NCBI GenBank assembly: GCA_948144175.1
Contig: CANXME010000202.1
Location: forward strand, 1,203,253-1,267,252
DNA from: Closterium sp. NIES-65
Taxonomy: Eukaryota; Streptophyta; Zygnematophyceae; Desmidiales; Closteriaceae
Length of the DNA: 64,000 nucleotides
Direction: 5' to 3'
Below, piece after piece: positions 30,301-38,283 of this stretch. The notes beneath the pieces are model-generated. The model made no database searches and was not told where the DNA came from. It saw only the letters and a list, made by a program, of their open reading frames with translations. The number at the start of each line of letters is the position of its first letter. Position 1 is the first letter of the stretch. Position numbers and translations under genes: made by a program.

Positions 30301-33175
30301 TGGGGTGGTAGAACTGCCACCCAGGGGCGTCGGGGGGGAACCCCAGGAAGACGCAGGGAGCAGCGCGAGGGGACAGCTTGTCCGCAGACAAGTCGCGGAC
30401 AAACGCCCGAGATCCCCAGACCCGGAACGCCGACGCATCGCCAACCTTCCCCGTCCACATCAAGACTGGGGACATCGCGGGTCGAGAGACCCGGGGGTGA
30501 AGGTTGATCTGATGCGCGGCGTACCTGACCGCAAACGGCCACAGAAAATGGGGGGCAGCCGCATGCATCATGGACGTACGAGCGACGTCCATGACCATGC
30601 CAATGCGGCGCTCAGCAATCCCATTCTGCTGTGGTGAGTCCGGAAGCGTGAAGGTCTGACGAATGCCTCGCGCACGACAGTAGGCACTCAGGAGGCCAGA
30701 GGAGAACTCTCCGCCTCTGTCCGAGTGCAGACGCAAAACAGGAAAGTCAGAGCCAAAGCTCCTCCGAAGCTGGAGACGAGCTGCGCGGATCCAAACGATC
30801 AACACCTCAGTGACCTCACCCTTGCTGCGCAAGGGGAAGACTGTGGTGTAACGCGAGTAGTCGTCAACCACCAGCAGGAAGTAGCGCTCCTGACCCTGTC
30901 CACAGACGCGGGCTGGGCCCCACACGTCCATGTGAAGCGTCTGCAACGGGGCCTCTGTCGGAGGAAACTGGGAGGAGTGAGGGGCAGCACGCTGGCGCCC
31001 CTCGACACAGGGGACACAGGCAGGGCCAGGGCCCGGAGGAAAGGGAGGTAGGGACCGGGGAAGACCAGACACAAGGACTCGCGAGGCCATGCCTCTGAGC
31101 CGAAGCAGAGAGGGGTGGCCAAGGCGGTGGTGCCAGAGGAGGGTCTCGTGAGAGAGACGACGACACGAGCAGGGGGCAGACTCAGGACCGGACCTGGACG
31201 CTGCAGCAAACACCTGACCAGACGAAGGGACCCTACCAGACGTAGTACCTGGAGGAGAAGCAGTGGTCAGTGTGTACAGGCTCGACCCTGGCCGACGTGT
31301 GAACGTAGCCAGGTGGCGACCTGTATCCGCCTCAGTGCAGTGAGTCACCCGCTGACGAGCAGGGGTGAACTGGTGGACACCCGCATCCTGGAGGTCAGCA
31401 CCACTCACCAAGTTCGTCGAGAACGAGGGGAGGTAGAGACCAGTCAGGGTGCCAGAGGGGGCCGCCGGACACGGGAGGACAGTGGAGAAGCGAGACAGGA
31501 CAGGCCCCCCAGAGGGGTCAGCCAGGGACACCGCAACCGGCAGACTCAGTGGCGTGAGAGTGGTGCGGTCCCGAAAGAAGGAGCGAGACGCTCCAGAGTC
31601 AAGGGTGAAGGTGTGAGAGGCCGAAGCCGACACAGTACCTGAGAGGGCAGACTCACCAGCACCTGAGAGCATAGACGCACTGGCACCTAGAGCAGCAGCC
31701 TCACTAGTACCTGACGCGGCAGTACCAATGCCCGGGTCGGGCGGGAAACACCGGTAACAGTCATCCTCATCACTACCAGTCACAGCATACATAGCAGAGA
31801 GAATAGCATCAAAGTCAAGATCATAAATGGCTACACCAGCCCTAGACAGTTCCCCCCAGCGGGGGATCTCAGTGGCCTCCGGAAACTGTTGACGCCAGGC
31901 GTCGGTCAGGCGGCCAAAGCAGCGGCGCGCTGTGTGGGTGCCTCCACACCTCTCCCCCGCACGGTCGCCGGAGCGAAGAACGTAGGGGCAGGGACCAAAC
32001 GCACCACCACGCTGACGCTGCAAGTACCACTCACGGAGCTGCTGAGGGGCGGGGACGGTGCGAGACCGCTGCTGCTGCTGCTGCTGCTGCTGGCGCTGAC
32101 CACCCCCAGAGCTGCTCCGCTGGGACGAGCCACTCCGACCCCCGCCGCCTCCGCCACTCCCGCCTCCACCGCCATTCCCACCTCCACCGCCACCCCCGTC
32201 TCCACCGCCACCGCCCCCACCGGTACCCTCGCCCCCGCCTCCTCCGCTGCCGCCTCCGCCGCCACCTCCGCCTCCACCTCCTCCACCGGTACCCCCACTC
32301 CCGCCACCACCTCCACCGCCACCCCCACTCCCCCCGCCACCCCCACCTCCTCCGCCACTGCCTCCTCTAGATCCACCCGCTCCCTTGCCCCCCTTGCCCT
32401 TGCCAGAGCGGCGTCTGCCGCTGGGGGCAGACGCCGCACCGACCGACTCAAAACCAGCGAGGTCGGCCGTAGCAGCAGAGGCGACAGAGGGCAGCAGGGG
32501 GGAAGGAGAACACCCCTCAAAGATGGGGGTGCGAGGGTCACCCCTAGAGGCCCCTACAGCGACTATACTCTTCTCAGCCGCTAGCAGGGACTCCTCAAGG
32601 AGGTCGACAGTGAGGGTGGTGGGACAGACAGCGAGAAACTGGTCCCTAACGACACGAAGGGACTCAGGAAGACGGGTGACGAGAAAGTAGAGAGTGATAT
32701 ACATGGGAGGAGGGTTTGCGGCGCGGAACTCAGCAGGAAGGGCAGCGCGGTAGCGAGCGTCACTAGTGCGGAGGTGGGTAACGAGGTCAGCGACAGTGGG
32801 AAAGGAAGCGAGGTCAGGGAAGAGAAACGGTAGCATGAGGCGGCTAAGGGTAGCGGAGGAAGGAGAGGAGTAGCGTGCAACTACAGCGTCGTACAAGGCC
32901 TGAGCGGTCTTGCACTGACTAAAGTGGGCACGCTCGGAGGAAGGGAGGTGGCGACGCACAGCAAGACGTGCAGCAGCATCGCGGGTCGCCCACTTGGAGC
33001 GAACGGCAGAGTCAGCATCAGCAGGCGGGGCAGGGACAGCTCCAGAGACAAAGTCAAAGAGAGAGACCTCATCTATCGAATCACACAGTAAGTACAGCTG
33101 CAGGTCTTCAATCCAGACGGCAAAGTCAATGGCCCTCCCCTCAGCGTCAAAAGTAAGAACATTGGGGGTGGCCAT
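27320..33175 (-). CDS. gag-pol: E4 Gag-Pol polyprotein (Ty1/copia), intact
   Basis: 1,951 aa from ATG 33175 (MATPNVLTFDAEGRAIDFAV). Gag (1-260) is followed by a Gly-rich linker of about 90 residues and the zinc-knuckle-like C-x13-C-x3-H-x4-C. Protease DSGA is at 526. Integrase catalytic residues are at D750, D819 and E855, reverse transcriptase YVDD at 1625, and the RNase H block ends at the C-terminus. A run of GGAEP pentads separates integrase from reverse transcriptase and is shorter than in E6. No stop or frameshift is seen. E4 and E3 are clearly homologous but differ in linkers, repeats and leader, so they are separate subfamilies of one lineage. Stop is TGA. Confidence 0.95.
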   Translation of the reverse strand: MATPNVLTFDAEGRAIDFAVWIEDLQLYLLCDSIDEVSLFDFVSGAVPAPPADADSAVRSKWATRDAAARLAVRRHLPSSERAHFSQCKTAQALYDAVVARYSSPSSATLSRLMLPFLFPDLASFPTVADLVTHLRTSDARYRAALPAEFRAANPPPMYITLYFLVTRLPESLRVVRDQFLAVCPTTLTVDLLEESLLAAEKSIVAVGASRGDPRTPIFEGCSPSPLLPSVASAATADLAGFESVGAASAPSGRRRSGKGKGGKGAGGSRGGSGGGGGGGGGSGGGGGGGGGSGGTGGGGGGGGGGGGGSGGGGGEGTGGGGGGGDGGGGGGGNGGGGGSGGGGGGRSGSSQRSSSGGGQRQQQQQQQQRSRTVPAPQQLREWYLQRQRGGAFGPCPYVLRSGDRAGERCGGTHTARRCFGRLTDAWRQQFPEATEIPRWGELSRAGVAIYDLDFDAILSAMYAVTGSDEDDCYRCFPPDPGIGTAASGTSEAAALGASASMLSGAGESALSGTVSASASHTFTLDSGASRSFFRDRTTLTPLSLPVAVSLADPSGGPVLSRFSTVLPCPAAPSGTLTGLYLPSFSTNLVSGADLQDAGVHQFTPARQRVTHCTEADTGRHLATFTRRPGSSLYTLTTASPPGTTSGRVPSSGQVFAAASRSGPESAPCSCRRLSHETLLWHHRLGHPSLLRLRGMASRVLVSGLPRSLPPFPPGPGPACVPCVEGRQRAAPHSSQFPPTEAPLQTLHMDVWGPARVCGQGQERYFLLVVDDYSRYTTVFPLRSKGEVTEVLIVWIRAARLQLRRSFGSDFPVLRLHSDRGGEFSSGLLSAYCRARGIRQTFTLPDSPQQNGIAERRIGMVMDVARTSMMHAAAPHFLWPFAVRYAAHQINLHPRVSRPAMSPVLMWTGKVGDASAFRVWGSRAFVRDLSADKLSPRAAPCVFLGFPPDAPGWQFYHPTSRRVLSSQDVTFDESVPYYRLFPYRTPSLPPPPLFLVPGPPPVVPLPPQGPAPSGVSQVDAVEPVEVTGDSGAAAGAEPRGAEPGGAEPGGAEPGGAEPGGAVPGGAEPGGAEPGGTEPGGAEPGGASSHREPLSPPELREWFARRWRRAAGAGGSSAAEGTAVARPDGARPLGVGAAGSESSPGAGTAEGVVAEPAAGGPPAGTPGAASGASGGAAGGAAGVGAPAGAAGTVPAVSSVAARPRPYFVPLLQQVLGLTPSPPPVEGPQPVQSQPQLQPASPLPAPSPYAGPTGGLTERREPASRPASPVRPARTSGRGSRQRPPPVPGTHRMSLRPSTAPLRAPLPSPPASSLPALADPESDSLRAASPTVTRLLATAVTDPSFESSAASALVTELVDFAARCRLDYAARLVTESESACPPSVGGECALGTDVLEDRQEEFQCLAAASPRLASVLLAPEGDPDAPDIPTPRSYAEAIEGPYSSQWQAAMDAEMASWKSTGTYVDAVPPPGANIVSGMWIFRVKRPPGSPPVFKARYVARGFSQRQGVDYFQTFSPTPKMTTLRVLLHVAAHRDYELHSLDFSTAFLQGSLHEEIWLRRPPGFTGSFPPGTQWSLRRPVYGLRQAPREWHDTLRTTLAALGFAPSTADPSLFLRTDTSLPPFYILVYVDDLVFATADTAGLAYVKSELQKRHTCTDLGELRSYLGLQITRDRARRTITLTQSHMVQQVLQRFGFTYSSPQATPLPTRHSLSALPSDESVESSGPFAELVGCLMYLMTCTRPDLAYPLSILARFVAPGRHRPEHMAAAKRVLRYLCSTSGMGLVLGGRSPVVLTGHADASWADDQATQRSSQGYSFSLGSGSVSWRATRSSSVLGSSCEAEIYAGAMAAQELRWLTYLLTDLGEPPRSPPVLYVDNKAMLALCREQRLEHRTKHIALRYFLARELQQRGQLRLAYVASEANTADVFTKALAPCDHQRCCTQLGLVPVLPHLLCS
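29920..30085 (-). repeat. E4 GAEPG-coding 15-bp repeats
   Basis: About ten near-identical 15-bp units (GGTGCTGAGCCTGGG in coding sense). Confidence 0.9.
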
Positions 33176-33379
33176 GGCAGCAGCTGAAAGTCTCACCGGG
33201 CTGGAAGAGTCGGGTAGGTCAGCAGCAGAGGAACACAGCTCAGGGACAGCAGCACGGCTCCTCAGGTGGCTCGCGTGGCTCAGGCGGCTCGGGCGGCTCG
33301 GGCGGCTCGGGCGGCTCGCGCGGCTCGGGTGGCGTAGGGGCTGACGGGCGGCGCGGGCTGCTGGGGCTGCTCACGTGCA

Positions 33380-34350
33380 GTACGGCGGGCTGCAGCAGGG
33401 CCGGTGGTGGGCTGTAGCAGGGCCGGTGGCGGGCTGTAGCAGGGCCGGTGGCGGGCTGCAGCAGGGCCGGCGGCGGCTGTAGCAGGGCCGGTGGCGGGCT
33501 GTAGCAGGGCCGGTGGCGGGCTGTAGCAGGGGCCGGTGGCGGCTGTAGCAGGGCCGGTGGCGGGCTGTAGCAGGGCCGGCGGCGGGCTGTAGTAGGGGCC
33601 GGTGGCGGCTGTAGCAGGGCCGGTGGCGGGCTATAGCAGGGGCCGGTGCGGGCTGTAGTGGGGCCGACGAGGGGCCAAAGTGGGGCCTAGGCGGGCCGGC
33701 GGGCTGTAGGCGGGGCCGACGCGGCGGGCTGTAGCAGGGGCCGGTGGCGGGCCTAAGCGGGGCCAGCGCGGGGCCGACAGGGCGTAGGTGGGGCCGACGC
33801 GGGGCCGAAGAGGGGCCTAAGCGGGGCCGACGGAGCCTACGCGGGGCCGACACGGGGCCGAGACGGGGCCTGGGCGGGGCCTACGCGGGGCCGACGAGGT
33901 GTACGCGGGGCCGACGAGGTGTACGCGGGGCCGACGAGGTGTACGCGGGGCCGACGAGGTGTACGCGGGGCCGACGAGGTGTACGCGGGGTCGACGAGGT
34001 GTACGCGGGGTCGACGAGGGGTACGCGGGGCCGACGAGGTGTACGCGGGGCCGACGAGGTGTACGCGGGGCCGACGAGGTGTACGCGGGGTCGACGAGGG
34101 GTACGCGGGGCCGACGAGGGGTACGCGGGGCCTACGCGGGGCCGACGAGGGGTACGCGGGGCCTACGCGGGGCCTACGTGGGGCCGACGAGGGGTACGCG
34201 GGGCCTACGCGGGGCCGACGAGGGGTACGCGGGGCCGACGAGGGGTACGCGGGGCCTACGCGGGGCCGACGAGGGGTACGCGGGGCCGACGAGGGGCCTA
34301 AGCAGGGGCCGACGAGGGGCCTAAGCGGGGGGCCGACGAGGGGCCTAAGC
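33380..34350 (-). repeat. E4 leader minisatellites
   Basis: Two arrays. 33380-33740 repeats GTAGCAGGGCCGGTGGCGGG. 33800-34350 repeats the 20-bp unit GGGGCCGACGAGGTGTACGC, with at least 20 copies. Long ORFs on both strands here are repeat artefacts. Confidence 0.92.
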
Positions 34351-34419
34351 GTGAGCACGACGGGAGGGGCGACTCGGAGGGTCGCTAAAAAAAATGCGCG
34401 CCTCGGGGCGCGCTTCGGT

Positions 34420-34463
34420 GGGCCCTAGGAACAGGCCCTAGGAAGGGACCTGCTCTGATTCCA
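34420..34463 (-). promoter_or_regulatory. E4 primer site, hairpin and GGGCCC palindrome
   Basis: Read leftwards from 34463: TGGAATCAGAGC, then AGGTCCC pairing with GGGCCT (34433-34451, one G-U pair), then GGGCCC at 34420-34425. Confidence 0.75.
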
Positions 34464-34597
34464 TGAGAAAGTACGAACGAGAAGTGAATGACTATGAAAA
34501 AAGAAGTGGGTACAAATAGGAAACCCTAATTGGGTTGTACCCCCTATGGGATACCCCACTATAGCCTACAGAAATAAGTAAGCTATATGTTCTGACA
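34464..34597 (-). repeat. E4 5' LTR
   Basis: 134 bp, identical to the 3' LTR. Flanked by CTTGT. Confidence 0.95.
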
Positions 34598-34699
34598 CTT
34601 GTGATTTTATTTCAAACGTTTGTATTGTTTGATTTCAATGTGAATCGCTGGTTTGTTATTTTGGTAACAAACTAAGGTGGATGTTCTCTCTCACTGCAG

Positions 34700-34768
34700 A
34701 TGGTGACAAAGGCAGCTGGAAATCATTTTGAAAGAACCATCACATCGTTCTCGCTGATGTCTTCAAAT
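34700..34768 (+). CDS. Host gene exon g
   Basis: Acceptor CACTGCAG and donor GTGAGT. Exactly 23 codons, phase 0 at both ends, including KAAGNHFERTITSFSLM. Confidence 0.65.
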
Positions 34769-34942
34769 GTGAGTGCATTGTTTATTACTTGGCAATCAAA
34801 GATTGTCGCCTATATGTTGCAAGTACAATCATATCGATATTCCAAACTTATAAATGTTACTTATACACTTTTATAAATGTGACCTAGTTTCATTTTCATA
34901 AAACATTTCCTTTTTTTCTCCCTGTTTCCCTAGTTCTATTAG

Positions 34943-35018
34943 GATGAGCATGAGGTATCCATGAACGAACACAACAAGCGCACAGCAACAACTGCTCCTT
35001 CAAGTGTTCCACACAAAA
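34943..35018 (+). CDS. Host gene exon h, 5' part, cut by copied fragment
   Basis: Acceptor CTATTAG. It encodes DEHEVSMNEHNKRTATTAP and beyond. At the A-run around 35015-35020 the sequence switches to a copy of the intron and exon e start found at 10736-10943. Removing 35019-37075 restores an open frame into 37076-37111. Confidence 0.6.
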
Positions 35019-35137
35019 AAGTTATGTATATCTTAAGTTAATTTGTACTTCTATTGTTATTTAATTATGTTGCTTGCATAATTGCATATGTCATTCTTGT
35101 ATACAATATTCAAACAATGTGGGAGCAGTGACTGACA

Positions 35138-35356
35138 TGTCAAAGATAGTAGGAGTGCGGCCTAGGCTTAGTAGCCTAGGCCACAGTAGGACTAGGGCAA
35201 TGAGGCGCCAAGTACGAGCTAGGTTGTGTGAAGGGATGAAATTGAGAAGGAAGTGTGATGAACTAGCAAGCAGCAGGATACAAATAGCAAACCCTAAGGG
35301 GCTGTACTCACTATTGAGTGCCCCACTGCAGGCTACACAAACAACATATTCTGGCA
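35138..35356 (-). repeat. E5 3' LTR (219 bp)
   Basis: TGTCAAAGATAG to ATTCTGGCA (+ strand); the partner LTR ends CTGACA. Confidence 0.88.
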
Positions 35357-36767
35357 CACCCCCATAGCCAAAGTGGGGTGTAATCAGCACAGTAAGCAAA
35401 GCAGAACAAGCTCAGGGTGGATCACAATGTCACCACACATTCTGAGCACAATTACAAGAAGCAACAGTTGAAAGTTCACAGTTATGAGCAAAGCTAGTGG
35501 TAGTCACAGCGGACAAGTGAGGAGGAGGAGGGACTGTGAGAGGAGAGAAGATGGGAGACGACGGCTGAAGCTGCAGACACACGGGCAACAGGAGCGGCTG
35601 GCACAGTGGCTACCGGGACAGCGCCCCGGACTACTGGAGTAACTGGCTCATGGGCTACGACGAGCTACAGGAGCAACGGACTCACGGGCGACAAGCGCAG
35701 CAGGCTCTGTGGGCTACCAAGACAGCACCCTGGACTACAGGTGCTGCGCACGACTAGACGACAGTCTCCTCTCAGCCTCCCCAAGCAGTCCCACACCCCC
35801 CTACACACACCCCCAGTTTCACCCCTAGCTCCACTCCCACATCACCCCCATAGCTCCACTCCCCACAGCTCCCACACCTCCACCCCCCTCAGCGGCAGCT
35901 GCAGCAGTGGGAGATGAAAAAGGAGGAGGGGAGAACCCACATCGGTCACCCCCATGCTTGCCACCCCGCCCCCCAACCACCGCGGAGCACACGGCCGAAA
36001 GAGAGAATGGGCAGCACGGGGGGGGGGGGGGGGGGGGTGCAGGGACGACATCACGAGCAACTGCAGGGGCGGGCCGCGGGCTGCTGCAGGGGTCCAGAGA
36101 CGGCTGCTGCAAGCTGTGGGCGGCTCCAGGAGCTGCTGCTGTAGAGATGGGCAGCTCTAGGGGCGGCCGCTGCAAGTGAAAGGTAGGAAGGAGGTAGGAG
36201 GAGTTAGGAGGAGGGAGGGGCGCCCCGAGGGGCGACGAGCAAAGGGCCGCGCAGCCCCCCCACGGGGCGCCACGACGGGCACCAGAGAGGGTGCTGCGAC
36301 AGGCCTCCAGAGCCGCCTCGACGGGCGACGGGGAGGGCGCCGCGCACGGCCCCTGAAGACGCCTCGACGGGCGACGGGGAGGGCGCCGTGCACGGCCCCC
36401 GTGGTCGCCACGACGAGCGACGGGGAGGGCGCCGCGGACGGCCTTTGTGTCGCCACGACGGGCGACGGGAGGGGAGGCCGCGCGGGTCCCCGAGGTCGCC
36501 TCAACGGGCGACGGGAGGGGAGGCCGCGCGGGTCCCCGAGAGCACCTCAACGGGCGCTTCGACGGGAGGGGACCGCGGAGGCCCCCCCAAGGGCACCACG
36601 ATGGGCGCCACTGAAGGGAAACCCGCCAGGCGCCTCGAGCACGCGGCGGGCAGAAATTAGGGTTTCGCCGCCGCGCATCACGGGGCGCGCGGCGGACGGT
36701 GGGGCAGCGGAAGCAGATGGTGGGCCCATACACAGGAAGGCGGCGGACATGCCGCCCTCTGATACCA
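35357..36767 (-). other. E5 interior, non-coding
   Basis: Contains a G-run of about 18 near 36020-36037 and repeats around CGACGGGCGACGGGGAGGGCGCC at 36300-36530. The ORFs at 35825-36733 (-) and 36176-37264 (+) follow the repeat periodicity or cross the LTR and are not supported as genes. Confidence 0.6.
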
Positions 36768-36986
36768 TGTCAAAGATAGTAGGAGTGCGGCCTAGGCTTA
36801 GTAGCCTAGGCCAGAGTAGGACTAGGGCAATGAGGCGCCAAGTACGAGCTAGGTTGTGTGAAGGGATGAAATTGAGAAGGAAGTGTGATGAACTAGCAAG
36901 CAGCAGGATACAAATAGCGAACCCTAAGGGGCTGTACTCACTATTGAGTGCCCCACTGCAGGCTACACAAACAACATATTCTGACA
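36768..36986 (-). repeat. E5 5' LTR (219 bp)
   Basis: Nearly identical to 35138-35356. Preceded in element sense by host sequence AGACA. Confidence 0.88.
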
Positions 36987-37075
36987 AGACAATGCTCTTG
37001 CATTGGGACGAGACGTCGCATGCACACTTAGCGTGGATATCCGCGACGCTCGGACCACTACAGAGTGGACTTGTA

Positions 37076-37111
37076 GTTTCGATGAAAATCAATCGGCGCC
37101 ATGGTGGTCTT
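37076..37111 (+). CDS. Host gene exon h, 3' part
   Basis: Joined to 35018 this encodes SFDENQSAPWW and ends at a strong donor, GTAAGT, at 37112. The one base left over is completed by the next exon. Confidence 0.55.
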
Positions 37112-37339
37112 GTAAGTTACAAGCTATTCTTTTTTACTGCTATATTTTTTACTTATATGTTACATAGTCATTGTAGTTTGGTTTCTTTGTCGAATAATCT
37201 GTTGTGTTACAAGTGTCTTTCCCAAACAGCATATGGTGTTTGGCTAATTTATCATTATTCTTAAATTGGGTAACCTAATGTGTTAGTGACATTTTCTGAT
37301 CGAATTCTCAAGCAACCCCCCTTTTTTTTTCCTTTGCAG
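37112..37339 (+). other. Host intron
   Basis: GTAAGT to a T-rich tract ending TTTGCAG. AT-rich, no other feature. Confidence 0.65.
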
Positions 37340-37452
37340 CGCACATAAGTTCGACAGCCTCATGCTATGACGAGGATGAATACGAGCAGAAGATGAAAAC
37401 GAAGGGCGAGACAAGCAAAGGAGAGGAAATGGATAGCGGAAGGGGAAGATGA
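37340..37452 (+). CDS. Host gene last exon with stop
   Basis: A T-rich acceptor ends TTTGCAG. It encodes a charged tail (YDEDEYEQKMKTKGETSKGE) and stops at TGA 37450-37452. The hydrophilic acidic/basic end is typical of a disordered C-terminus. Confidence 0.65.
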
Positions 37453-37700
37453 ATACGTTTTTACACTGCTTTAAATATGGTAGTAGATTGTGATTGGGTT
37501 TGTTTGCTACTTAGTACGTTGTGCGTGATTTCTACGTCTCGTTAGAAATGAGTGTGTTGTCATGTTATAACAACGGTGCTTGCGTGCTGTTTGTGTCAGT
37601 TACGTCCGTGTGTCTGTGGTGTTTTGATTTTTATGTGCTTTTTTTTCTTGTTTTGTTTGTTGCACCCATGTGCATGTGTTTGTTGTGGGATATGGTGTTC
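37453..37700 (+). other. Likely 3' UTR and flank of the host gene
   Basis: AT- and GT-rich sequence after the stop codon. No gene is seen. Confidence 0.5.
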
Positions 37701-38148
37701 GTGTCTGTTTCGAAGTATGGTGCTAAGTGCCTCGTGTAAGCAACTGAGGTTGTGATCGTCGGTGGGGCAGCTTTGCTCGCCTCTTCCGTACCATATCAAC
37801 CACAGTTGCAGCATTGATGCATTTATCATTTGCTTCAGGACATTCACAATCACAATAATTGTTGTAATATGTTTTCGTACAAGTTTGCATGGTACCCGTC
37901 TGTGCGTGTTGTACAAGTTTGGGTGGTAACCGTCTGTGCTTGTTTCGGAGTATAGTGCTAAGTGCCTCGTGTATGCAACTGGGGTTGTGATCGTCGGTGA
38001 GGCAGCTTTGCTCGCCTCTTCCGTACCATATCAATCACAGTTGCAGCATTGATGCATTTATCATTTGCTTCTGGGCATTCACAATCACAATAATTGTTGT
38101 AGTATGTTTTTGTACAAGTTTGCGTGGTACCCGTCTGTGCTTGTTGTA
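37701..38148 (+). repeat. Tandem repeats of about 230 bp, units 1-2
   Basis: Two units, each starting near TTTCG(A/G)AGTAT and sharing GTGATCGTCGGTG..GCAGCTTTGCTCGCC, the TACCATATCAA region and a TTGTACAAGTTTG end. E6 splits the array. Units 3 and 4 follow at 45576-45891 and a remnant at 57981-58040. Confidence 0.85.
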
Positions 38149-38153
38149 CAAGT

Positions 38154-38283
38154 TGAGAAAACTGAAACGAGAATGATTCAACTATGAAAGAGTTGGGTAC
38201 AAGTACTAACCCTAATTGGGTTGTACCCCATATGGGCTACCCCACTACAGCCTACACAAATGTATAAGCTATATGTTCTGACA
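38154..38283 (-). repeat. E6 3' LTR (130 bp)
   Basis: Full-length family LTR with an AACCC-TAATT-GGGTT inverted repeat. Confidence 0.93.

Larger units (their letters stand above)
26974..34597 (-). mobile_element. E4: intact Ty1/copia element
   Basis: 7,624 bp, - strand. LTRs 26974-27107 (3') and 34464-34597 (5') are identical over 134 bp. Target duplication CTTGT (26969-26973, 34598-34602). Primer site TGGAATCAGAGCAGG starts at 34463 and runs leftwards; it keeps the CAGAGC lost in other copies. It sits in a host intron, antisense to the gene. The Gag-Pol frame is uninterrupted. Confidence 0.97.
35138..36986 (-). mobile_element. E5: non-autonomous LTR element (1.85 kb)
   Basis: LTRs of 219 bp at 35138-35356 and 36768-36986 differ at only three positions. 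Flanks are TGACA and AGACA, a 5-bp target duplication with one mismatch. Primer site TGGTATCAGAGG runs leftwards from 36767. About 95 bp next to the 3' LTR (35357-35450) and the last third of the LTR resemble the main copia family. The 1.4-kb interior has no gag or pol, only GC-rich repeats. It must rely on enzymes of another element. Confidence 0.88.
35019..37075 (+). repeat. Copied segment of the host gene, carrying E5
   Basis: 35019-35137 plus 36987-37075 match 10736-10943 (end of an intron and start of exon e) with about six differences in roughly 205 bp. The copy sits inside exon h; removing it restores the exon frame. The copied splice acceptor is mutated (CAAACAG to CAAACAA). The junctions are an A-run on the left and a short TTGTA match on the right. 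Confidence 0.8.
2728..37452 (+). pseudogene. Host gene split by four LTR elements and a self-copied insertion
   Basis: Ten coding blocks, nearly all bounded by plant-like acceptor and donor sites, can be joined: 2728-3004, 3326-3479, 10075-10322, 10449-10556, 10839-11039 plus 26263-26302, 26779-26936, 34700-34768, 34943-35018 plus 37076-37111, and 37340-37452. Phases match at almost every junction, which is the main evidence. E1 and E4 lie in introns. E2 cuts an exon, and a copied fragment carrying E5 cuts another. The frame slips in exon 2728-3004 and is off by one base at the E2 insertion point, so the gene is probably decayed, although splicing that I cannot see is possible. Weak beta-strand-rich patches, such as CQVSDASGSYGLIALG, recall OB-folds, and a Cys-rich stretch follows. 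I do not recognise the family. The 5' end is not defined. Confidence 0.6.

Noticed and set aside
33836..34350. Regular 20-bp repeats with a CRISPR-like look
   Set aside because: The units abut with no unique spacers, lie in a retrotransposon leader, and the genome is eukaryotic.
36176..37264. 362-codon + strand ORF across E5 and its LTR
   Set aside because: It runs over an LTR border and host sequence and is made of GC-rich repeats; chance ORF.
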